From: Acidobacteria bacterium UBA823
GTDB taxonomy: Bacteria; Acidobacteriota; Vicinamibacteria; Vicinamibacterales; UBA823
Direction of reading: 5' to 3'
DNA length: 64,000 nt
Assembly (NCBI GenBank): GCA_002296225.1
Contig: DBHR01000116.1
Coordinates: 28,123-92,122, forward strand
The position numbers and the translations under genes are program-made. Positions within the stretch are counted from its first letter, which is position 1. Every line of letters begins with the position of its first letter. The notes beneath the pieces are model-generated. The model saw nothing but the letters and a program-made list of their open reading frames with translations, was not told where the DNA came from and made no database searches. Of this stretch, positions 42,857 to 49,703 are shown piece by piece.

Positions 42857-43028
42857 TACCCTTCTCCTTGGTGCCCTGATCGACTAGGGACGGCTGAGTT
42901 CGTCGCCGCCCGTACGCGCAGTGCCTACTCGCTTGACACCGCTCAAATCACGAGAAAAGCGCCCTAAGTCAAGCACGCCAGGCCGCTACTATACAACAAA
43001 CCCGTGCCGAACCAACCGACGTGAGAGA

Positions 43029-43124
43029 TGGCGGAAGCGCCTGGGAGTCGAACCCAGCCCCCCCGCAGAACGGGGAGCGACCGATTTTGAAGACCGGGAG
43101 GGCCACCGGGCCCCGTTCGCTTCC
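43029..43124 (-). tRNA. selC: tRNA-Sec (anticodon UCA)
   Basis: A 96-nt minus-strand gene including encoded CCA. It shows the tRNA-Sec features: a long acceptor (GGAAGCG pairs with CGCTTCC, eighth pair mismatched), a six-pair-type D arm, anticodon loop CTTCAAA with UCA, a long variable arm built on CCCCG/CGGGG, and the T arm CTGGG-TTCGACT-CCCAG. It implies the organism inserts selenocysteine at UGA codons. No selA, selB, selD or selenoprotein gene was found in this window. Confidence 0.95.
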
Positions 43125-43235
43125 ACGGACGCCCCGGTGAATTGCGTCCGGTGCACTCGGGTATGAACCACACTCGAAACGCTCGGGGCGGGGGAGAGCG
43201 AAGCGTGTTGGCTTATGCGGGGATTTGACGGCCGT

Positions 43236-43442
43236 CTAGCTGTCGATGAGTTGCACCTCGCCAGCACGAGGGCCCTTGGCAGACTCTTCCACAGTGAACT
43301 CTACACGCTGACCCTCACGGAGCAGCTCGAAGACGGCACTTCGCACCGAACTGCGGTGGAAGAAGTGCTCGATTCCTCCTTCATCGCGAATAAAACCAAA
43401 GCCCTTATCGATGAGGAGCCGTGCAATGGTACCGCTTGGCAT
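43236..43442 (-). CDS. Cold-shock domain protein (CspA family)
   Basis: 68 residues forming one cold-shock domain that binds single-stranded RNA/DNA. RNP1 reads KGFGFI and RNP2 reads HFFHRSSV. GGAGG lies 9 nt before the ATG. A predicted promoter far upstream (43701-43730) would give a leader of about 250 nt, as is typical for cold-shock mRNAs. Confidence 0.93.
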   Translation of the reverse strand: MPSGTIARLLIDKGFGFIRDEGGIEHFFHRSSVRSAVFELLREGQRVEFTVEESAKGPRAGEVQLIDS

Positions 43443-43694
43443 ACCCTTAGTCCTCCGATCGACGAAGCCCCAGGACCCATACCCAGGGATGATGAGACCG
43501 TCTGTCGTGGGAGCCAGGGGGCAGGGATGAACGCGGGCCCCCCAATGAGGCTGGAACGCGCGACACCGACAACCTAACCGGGTCCTTCCCTCGGCCGAAT
43601 CACGGCCTCACTTCCGGCTTCCCCAAAAACCTTGGCAGCCGGATTACGCTTCCACTTGAGCCAAATTTAACCGGGTCCTAGCGCAGCGTAAAGA
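43443..43694 (-). promoter_or_regulatory. Long 5' leader of the cold-shock gene
   Basis: About 250 nt between the predicted start of transcription and the csp ATG contain no gene on either strand that I can support. The 12-mer AGGACCCGGTTA occurs twice on the minus strand (43668-43679 and 43575-43586), 93 bases apart. Long leaders of this kind control cold-shock mRNA folding and stability in other bacteria; the role here is inferred. Confidence 0.45.
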
Positions 43695-43700
43695 GCGCCA

Positions 43701-43730
43701 AGTGTAGGTGGATCTCTCGCAGGAAGTCAA
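43701..43730 (-). promoter_or_regulatory. Predicted promoter of the cold-shock gene
   Basis: On the minus strand TTGACT (43725-43730) and TACACT (43701-43706) are 18 bp apart. From here to 43836 no gene is visible; the stretch holds imperfect pairing CAGACT/AGTCTG around 43740-43758. Confidence 0.5.
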
Positions 43731-43836
43731 GCTAACGGCAGACTTTACCGGCAGTCTGGGTTTCTCAGCCGTAAAATGTTAATGGTGCCTTATGCCTCGG
43801 CTGGAGCCAAAACTATTCCAACCCCGCAAACATTGC

Positions 43837-44025
43837 TCAACTGGAAGCTGGATCAGTTTTCTGAGCAGCCGGCTTCGGTGGCGGGTAGGTCGTCCAGAAG
43901 TGCCGCCCGCATCTTGTGCAAACCCAAAACTGTTGTGGTTTCCACTCCCCGTCGGGGGAGGGTTCGGTCATGTCCATCTGTGCGCCACACCGCTGGCATC
44001 TGATCTGGATGGCCACATCAGGCAT
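43837..44025 (-). CDS. Small zinc-ribbon protein
   Basis: 62 residues with two CxxC pairs (IRCQRCGAQM and WVCTRCGRHFWTTYP) 24 residues apart, forming a single zinc ribbon, plus a Pro/Lys tail. Family not recognised. TAGACT (44032-44037) ends 6 nt before the ATG, which suggests a leaderless transcript; no ribosome site is present. The two spaced CxxC pairs make it very likely real. Confidence 0.72.
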   Translation of the reverse strand: MPDVAIQIRCQRCGAQMDMTEPSPDGEWKPQQFWVCTRCGRHFWTTYPPPKPAAQKTDPASS

Positions 44026-44092
44026 GGCTGGAGTCTAGCACGACTGCTCACACACATGCCGGGTGTAGCCAAGGACTGCTAGACTGAGAGCG

Positions 44093-44128
44093 ATGGCTGG
44101 TTCGAGTTTGCAGGGGCCGGGGCGATGA
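44093..44128 (+). other. Possible 11-codon upstream frame coupled to the MobA/MocA-like gene
   Basis: TAGACT (44080-44085) is followed 7 nt later by ATG 44093, which opens MAGSSLQGPGR and stops in ATGA, overlapping the start codon of the next gene. Transcription from that -10 would make this frame leaderless and the downstream gene translationally coupled. This rests on pattern only. Confidence 0.3.
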
Positions 44129-44745
44129 TCCCTGGCGTGATCTTAGCGGCCGGCACATCTTCACGCATGGGTCGCGCCAAGACGCTTCTCCCGACTGGTG
44201 TTGATGGTCAAACCTTTCTTTCCCGGCTCGTGGCAACGCTCTGGGCGGGCGGCGTGGACGACGTCGTGGTTGTGACCTCGTCACTGTCTGGGGAGGTTGA
44301 GTGTGTTCTTGAGGGGATGTCGCTGAGTTCGCGGCTCGTCAAGAATCCTCATCCTGAACGCGGTCAGTTGTCGTCGTTAATCTCGGCGCTGACTGCCATC
44401 GATCGGCCCGGTGTAACGGGCATGCTGGTCGCTCTCGTTGACATTCCATTGGTGAGCCCGGGGACGGTCAGGCGCGTCCTTGAGGTGTTTCGCGCTCGAG
44501 GTGGGCCGATCGTACGACCCACCTCCGGTGCCAAGCACGGGCATCCCGTCGTGTTCGGCAGGGCGGTGTTCGACGATTTGCGAAACGCCGATGAAGCGGC
44601 CGGAGCAAAGTCGGTCATCCGTGCCAATGAAGCGGTGGTCGTCAACGTTCCCATCGACGATCCCGGTGCATTCACCGACATCGACACCCCCGAAGACTAC
44701 GCGCGGTTCATCGGTCCGTGGCTATTTGGGGAGCCGACCCGTTGA
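44125..44745 (+). CDS. MobA/MocA-like molybdenum cofactor nucleotidyltransferase
   Basis: 206 residues of the NTP-transferase fold. The N-terminal signature LAAGTSSRMGRAKTLLP is the nucleotide-binding loop; VALVDIPLVSPGTV holds the metal-binding Asp, and RPTSGAKHGHPVVFGRAVF is the substrate loop. The RAKTLLP ending is closer to MocA (CTP, molybdopterin cytosine dinucleotide) than to MobA (GTP). The partner cofactor enzymes moaD/moaE lie 9 kb away and an FdhE-like gene 5 kb away. Confidence 0.87.
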   Translation: MIPGVILAAGTSSRMGRAKTLLPTGVDGQTFLSRLVATLWAGGVDDVVVVTSSLSGEVECVLEGMSLSSRLVKNPHPERGQLSSLISALTAIDRPGVTGMLVALVDIPLVSPGTVRRVLEVFRARGGPIVRPTSGAKHGHPVVFGRAVFDDLRNADEAAGAKSVIRANEAVVVNVPIDDPGAFTDIDTPEDYARFIGPWLFGEPTR

Positions 44746-44771
44746 TTGAGCTTGTCTCGGTCGGATAAGAT
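44742..44771 (+). promoter_or_regulatory. Predicted promoter of tRNA-Ala
   Basis: TTGATT (44742-44747) and TAAGAT (44766-44771) are separated by 18 bp; transcription would start about 20 nt before the mature tRNA end at 44797. Confidence 0.5.
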
Positions 44772-44796
44772 GTAGCTCTTCCTCGCGGGAAATCAT

Positions 44797-44872
44797 GGGC
44801 CAGTGGCGCAGTTGGGAGCGCGCGTGAATGGCATTCACGAGGTCACGGGTTCGACCCCCGTCTGGTCCACCA
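44797..44872 (+). tRNA. tRNA-Ala (anticodon GGC)
   Basis: 76 nt with encoded CCA. Acceptor GGGCCAG pairs with CTGGTCC; anticodon arm CGTGA-ATGGCAT-TCACG gives GGC; the T arm has GGTTCGACC. A T-run (44874-44878) follows directly and may terminate transcription. Confidence 0.95.
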
Positions 44873-44972
44873 CTTTTTCCACGCCGTCGACGATCGACTT
44901 CAACAGGCAAGCCCTGGGTTAAGGCTTGTCGCCGCCGGGCCTTCAGTTAGCGGATACCATTTCGCAACTGGC

Positions 44973-46049
44973 TTAGTATTCCGCAAACATCCGTCTGATT
45001 TCCGAGACATCGTTGGTCTTCGTCAAAGCCAGCATGAGCAGAATACGGGCCTTGAGCGGTGCTATATCTTGTGCGGCGATCCGATACGCGGCGCTCAGTT
45101 GCTGATTCTCCGACATCTCCTGATCCGTCGTCGGTGCTCGGCGCGGCATGACGCGCCCGCTGCCCGTACGCGTACTGATCACCGTGAAAATGCCTCGTTC
45201 GTGTGCGTAAGCCATTGCCAAGCGTTGTGTTCCGCTCGTCGCACCGGCACCGGCCGCGGCGAGTACAATGCCGTGGCTCCCGGCGTCAACGACGGATTCG
45301 ATTAAGTCACCGGATGCGCCTTGGTACACCATGATTACGTCGACGCGAGGCAGTTTTGACACGCCCGTCAGATCGAATTCGCTCCGGTAGGTATGACGGC
45401 GCAAAATATTGCGATAGTAGACGACACCGTCACGGTCAACGGAACCCAAGACGCCGTAGCTCCGTGTTGCGAACGTATGTAAGCGTAGGGAGTCGGTCTT
45501 AGTTGCTTCACGGGCCGAATTAATCTCGTCATTAAGCACGACGAGGGTGCCTTTGCCGCGTGACTGCGGTGCAGCCGCCACCCGAAACGCCTGCTGCAGA
45601 TTCGCTGCGCCCTCATAACCGAGCGTGCTCGGATTCCGCATGGCGCCAACTACGACGACGGGGCGTTCGCTTCGGACCGTCAAGTGGAGAAAATAGGCCG
45701 TTTCCTCAAGTGTATCGGTGCCGCTCGTGACAACAACGCCGGCCAATCCTGAATCCTGGGCGAAGACCTCATTTAGCCGCCGGGAGAGCTCCAGCCATTG
45801 GTCTAGTGTCAGCTGAGAGCTTGCGACATTGGCGAACTGCTCCGCTTCGACGCGCGCGTATCGTGCTAAATCTGGGATGAGTTCGATAAGTTCATCCGCC
45901 GTGAGGCGTCCACCTTCACGATTTGAAATAGTTCCACCGGTGGCGATTAGCCGCACGCGGGGCGGGTCCGCCTCCTGGGCTACTAGGCGTGCGCAGACCG
46001 GCGACGCGGCGATTAACGTCAGGATGCAGGCCAAAGCAAGACGCCCCAT
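44973..46049 (-). CDS. Type II-like (exported) L-asparaginase
   Basis: 358 residues. A signal peptide (LALACILTLIAASPVCA) directs export. The two catalytic Thr motifs are IATGGTISN (about residue 38) and VVTSGTDTLEETAYF (about residue 107), followed by a conserved Lys in the GKGTLVVLND region. Hydrolyses asparagine to aspartate and ammonia, presumably in the periplasm. AAGGAG lies 6 nt before the ATG. It stands as a single gene. Confidence 0.94.
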   Translation of the reverse strand: MGRLALACILTLIAASPVCARLVAQEADPPRVRLIATGGTISNREGGRLTADELIELIPDLARYARVEAEQFANVASSQLTLDQWLELSRRLNEVFAQDSGLAGVVVTSGTDTLEETAYFLHLTVRSERPVVVVGAMRNPSTLGYEGAANLQQAFRVAAAPQSRGKGTLVVLNDEINSAREATKTDSLRLHTFATRSYGVLGSVDRDGVVYYRNILRRHTYRSEFDLTGVSKLPRVDVIMVYQGASGDLIESVVDAGSHGIVLAAAGAGATSGTQRLAMAYAHERGIFTVISTRTGSGRVMPRRAPTTDQEMSENQQLSAAYRIAAQDIAPLKARILLMLALTKTNDVSEIRRMFAEY

Positions 46050-46102
46050 GGGCTCTCCTTATTGGGGTCCGGTCAGGCAGGCGAGGCTGTTGGACCGCGC
46101 CC

Positions 46103-46345
46103 CTATACTGCCTTCACCGAGCTGCGATGAGCAAGTGCTAACCAGTTGGTTAGCCGTCGCGCCGCATCATCTGGCGTGCCGCCGTAGAAGGGCATCAGGG
46201 CTGACGCACCGCCTGGCACGCAAGCCAGTTGGGCGCGCCACGTGGCCGCATCGACCGCGGAGACTTCGATCTTGTACTCACGGCCGTTGATGACTTCTTC
46301 GAAGATGTGAACGATCACGGCGATGTCAGAACGTCGATGCTTCAA
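46103..46345 (-). CDS. Small conserved-looking protein of unknown function
   Basis: 80 residues, MKHRRSDIAVIVHIFEEVIN at the start, then NGREYKIEVSAVDAATWRAQL and PFYGGTPDDAARRLTNWLAL. The balanced composition and a plausible alpha/beta pattern suggest a folded protein, and the frame fits the codon use of its neighbours. Family not recognised. It lies 53 bases upstream of the asparaginase on the same strand. Confidence 0.55.
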   Translation of the reverse strand: MKHRRSDIAVIVHIFEEVINGREYKIEVSAVDAATWRAQLACVPGGASALMPFYGGTPDDAARRLTNWLALAHRSSVKAV

Positions 46346-46694
46346 TTAAAGAAATGCGATGAAGCGATTTTATTGATTTGCCGATCCTCGTCAAGAGGAA
46401 GAAACGTCGAAAGAGTTGCGTCAAGCCGGAACCGAAGTACATTGTCGAACAACACCTGCCGTCGAGAAAGATAATCAGCAGACCGTTCACAGGACATGCA
46501 CGTTTCTTCGACAAGTTTTCAACAGCTCTGACGGCGTGAGCGGACAAGCATAAGGTCGTTGACGCTGCGTGCGACTCAGGACACATACCTGTTGCCGACT
46601 GGACCGAGTCGGGAGACCGTCACAAAACTGTGACCTACCGTGTCATCCGGTGATGGCATTCTTAGCTTGGATGCAGTTTTCAGGTGAACGCCTA
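46346..46694. other. Intergenic region of lower GC before the addB-like gene
   Basis: About 350 bases, visibly richer in A and T than the surroundings (46350-46520). It must hold the promoter of the addB-like gene; TTGACG at 46559-46564 lacks a convincing -10. A 52-codon basic frame from a TTG near 46380 has no ribosome site. No gene is supported. Confidence 0.4.
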
Positions 46695-49600
46695 GTGAAG
46701 AGCAATCGTTTGCGGCCTAGAGTGGCAACACAGGACGCCGGAATTAGAGCGATCACACCTCGCCGCACCCGTCTTCTTAGAGCTCGGGATCTCCAGTCTT
46801 TTCAACGCGCCATCGTTGACGCGGTCACGGCCCAAGGCCACGCGAGACCCGACGAGAGGGTCGTGCTTGTGCCCTCACGAGCCGCTGCGGTGCAGCTCCA
46901 TCAGACGATGGAGGAACTGATCAATGGCGCCACGCAGTTCCCGGCGCTGCTCACACGCTTCGAGTGGTATGCGTGGCTGCATCGGCGTCTCCCGGCGCTT
47001 CCGCCCGCGCTCTCGGACGTTGAGCGAGAGGTAATGCTGAGTGAAGCAGCACGAGACACTGCTGCCGCCGGTGTTTCGCCACCGTTCGTCGTAAGGCCAG
47101 GTCTGATTGCTGAGATGCTTGTGTTCTACGATGCACTTCGCCGTCAGCAGCGGACGCTCGTCGATTTCGAGCGCTTAACGGTCGGTGAACTCCAAGTTAG
47201 TGCGCCGTTCGATCACGGTGCGGCAAGGGTGCTGGACCAGACGCGCTTCCTGGTCGAGGCCTTCGTTCGGTTTGAGGCGCGCGTGGAGGCTGCAAATCGA
47301 CTGGACGAGCATCGGCTGCGAGCGCGGCTTCTGGTTGATGTCTGCCGACCGCCATTTCGGCACGTCGTAGTCACCGTAGCCGACCAGATTGTCTCGACCG
47401 ATGGGCTATGGGTCGCCGACTTCGATCTCCTGACTCGGCTACCGTATCTCGAACAGGTCGACATTGTGACGACCGAGGGATTGCTCGCATGCGGTTTCCT
47501 CGAACGGCTACACGAGTTCTTGCCAGGTATTGAGGAGGAGCGGGTAGACGCTTCGCTGAGTCGTCGGCCGAGCCTAGAGGTGCCGGTTGACCAGAAGACA
47601 CCCTATTTCGTCAACCGCGACCGCGAGGAGGAATTGTGGGCGGTCGCGCGGCGCATGAAGACGGGCCGAGGCGCGGGGGCTTCTCGGGACGCTTTAGCGG
47701 ACGGTGCTGTCGGGGTGGTATTTCAGCGTCCGCTGCCGTATGTGTACCTCGCCGAGCAGGTCTTCGGCGGCTCGAAGATCTCATTTGAGACGCTTCACGG
47801 ACTCCCGCTTGCGGCTGAACCTTACGCGGCGTTCGTCGACTTTGTGCTCGACGCGGTGATCTCGGGCTTCGCTAGGAGTGACCTGGTTGCGTTGCTAAGG
47901 TCGCCGCACCTGAGCTTCGATGATAGTGATGATAGTGAGGATGAAAATGGGGACGGCGCACTTCCAGTGCGGGCCGTGAGCGTGTTTAACCGCGTTCTGG
48001 AGCAGGTTGGGTACATCGGCGGGCGAGATAGCTTAATGCAAATTGCCGACACCTACACCTGGCGTAACCGATCCGATGCCGGTGACTTCCTCCGCTCACT
48101 GAATGCGGCCTTGGCAATTATCGGCGCCTTAGCTGCCATCGAGACTGTTTCTACGGTGTCGGAGCAGTGGCAGATTCTCCTCGCCTTTCTCAAGCGGTAT
48201 AAAGCTTCGGGTGATGGCCAGGCGGTGGAAAGTCATCGACAGGCCAGAGTCCGGGAGGCCGTCTGCCGTGCCATCGTCCAGTTGGAACGAGCGGCCGCGG
48301 TGTTTCCCAGCCCTCGGGTACCCTCGATCAATCTAAAAGCCAGCTTCCGTCGCCGGATCGGAACGGAGGTATTCATTCGCGATTCTCGTCAAGGTGGCGT
48401 ACGCCTCGTCGATACCGCGGCGGCTAGGTATGGGCGGTTTCGAGAGCTACACGTGGTCGGCTTGGTTGATGGCGAGTGGCCTTGTTTACCCCCGCGAAAT
48501 ATTTTTTATCCCAAGACGCTGCTTCGTCAGCTGGGCTGGCCGGTCGATGTCGACTGGATGCGAATCGCCCGAGCGGAGTTCGCCGACTTACTTCGTCTAC
48601 CGACTGGGCTCGTCAGGCTGTCGACCTTCCAGTTGGAGCACGATGCGGTCACTGCTCCGACGACCCTTCTAGAGGACGTTCCCGAGATCGGGTTGGCGTC
48701 GAGTCAGGAGCCTAGACGTCGCGTCCAACGGGCCAGTGTTGCCGAAATGTTGTCCGATGGCCCGATCGTGCTGTCTGCCGTCACGGGCGAGGTAGCACGC
48801 TGGCTGGTCACGCGCCACTCCGCATTTGCTGTACCCAGAGCGCCGGGTATCGTTGGCACTCTCGACCCTCGGCCCTATGCCGTGAGCCGTGTGGAGCGAT
48901 ATCTTGATTGTCCGTTCAAGTATTTCTGTGCGTCGGTGCTACGGCTTGGCGAAGAGGACAAGATCGAGCCAACGCTCACGCGGCGCGCACAGGGAGTGCT
49001 CCTCCATCAAGTTCTGAGGAAATTCTTTGAGGCCTGGCAGGGTTTAGGCCATCGTGGCTTTGCTCAGGAGGATATCGACACCGCGCTGGGGCTCGCTCGG
49101 CAGGTCGTTGATGAGAAATTGGCGGTGTTGCCCCCGCTGGATCGCCAACGCATGCGCAATCGTCTGTTGGGTTCGGCTGCTAGTTCAGGACTGATCGAGC
49201 AGTTGGTCCGGATCGAGGTTGAGCGATCGGGGGAAGTCGTTGAGTCGCTGGTCGAGCGGTCACTCGATGGGGAGTTTGAGTTCCGCGATCGAACCAATAC
49301 CGCGCGCCACGTGAGCTTGCGTGGAGTTGCCGACCGCGTCGACTTGCTCGCTGATGGCTCGCTTCGCCTCATTGACTACAAGCTCGGCAGAGCGCCGAGG
49401 GGCCGGCGAGCGATTCAACTTCCAATTTATGCCACGTGTGCCGCCAAGGCTCTCGCAGGCCATCAAGGTCGATCGTGGGTGCCTGGTGAAGCGGCTTATA
49501 TTGCCTTCGGAGCCTCGAGGCCGTCAGTACCGATTTTCGGACCCGACAACGATCCGACGCCGGTGCTGGCCGAGAGCCAGGCACGATTTCTTGATGCTAT

Positions 49601-49703
49601 CGATGGCATTGAGCGAGGTGAGATGCCGCCTCGCCCGGCCGAGGATCGTCTCTGTGCTTCGTGCGACTTCGCTGCTGTCTGTCGGAAGGGGGCCCTGGCA
49701 TGA
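46695..49703 (+). CDS. addB: AddB-like helicase-fold protein with Fe-S PD-(D/E)XK nuclease
   Basis: About 1002 residues. The N-terminal part is a UvrD-type fold without a Walker A loop (ERVVLVPSRAAAVQLHQ). The C-terminal ~280 residues are a PD-(D/E)XK nuclease with LHQVLRKFF, RVDLLADGSLRLIDYKLG (active-site Asp and DYK), framed by four Cys in AddB spacing, one in RYLDCPFKYFC and three in LCASCDFAAVC, that bind a 4Fe-4S cluster. The start is uncertain: GTG 46695 has AGGTGA at good distance; ATGs at 46653 and 46671 and a GTG at 46569 are in frame. It overlaps the helicase gene by 4 bases. Role: double-strand break resection for recombination. Confidence 0.88.
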   Translation: MKSNRLRPRVATQDAGIRAITPRRTRLLRARDLQSFQRAIVDAVTAQGHARPDERVVLVPSRAAAVQLHQTMEELINGATQFPALLTRFEWYAWLHRRLPALPPALSDVEREVMLSEAARDTAAAGVSPPFVVRPGLIAEMLVFYDALRRQQRTLVDFERLTVGELQVSAPFDHGAARVLDQTRFLVEAFVRFEARVEAANRLDEHRLRARLLVDVCRPPFRHVVVTVADQIVSTDGLWVADFDLLTRLPYLEQVDIVTTEGLLACGFLERLHEFLPGIEEERVDASLSRRPSLEVPVDQKTPYFVNRDREEELWAVARRMKTGRGAGASRDALADGAVGVVFQRPLPYVYLAEQVFGGSKISFETLHGLPLAAEPYAAFVDFVLDAVISGFARSDLVALLRSPHLSFDDSDDSEDENGDGALPVRAVSVFNRVLEQVGYIGGRDSLMQIADTYTWRNRSDAGDFLRSLNAALAIIGALAAIETVSTVSEQWQILLAFLKRYKASGDGQAVESHRQARVREAVCRAIVQLERAAAVFPSPRVPSINLKASFRRRIGTEVFIRDSRQGGVRLVDTAAARYGRFRELHVVGLVDGEWPCLPPRNIFYPKTLLRQLGWPVDVDWMRIARAEFADLLRLPTGLVRLSTFQLEHDAVTAPTTLLEDVPEIGLASSQEPRRRVQRASVAEMLSDGPIVLSAVTGEVARWLVTRHSAFAVPRAPGIVGTLDPRPYAVSRVERYLDCPFKYFCASVLRLGEEDKIEPTLTRRAQGVLLHQVLRKFFEAWQGLGHRGFAQEDIDTALGLARQVVDEKLAVLPPLDRQRMRNRLLGSAASSGLIEQLVRIEVERSGEVVESLVERSLDGEFEFRDRTNTARHVSLRGVADRVDLLADGSLRLIDYKLGRAPRGRRAIQLPIYATCAAKALAGHQGRSWVPGEAAYIAFGASRPSVPIFGPDNDPTPVLAESQARFLDAIDGIERGEMPPRPAEDRLCASCDFAAVCRKGALA

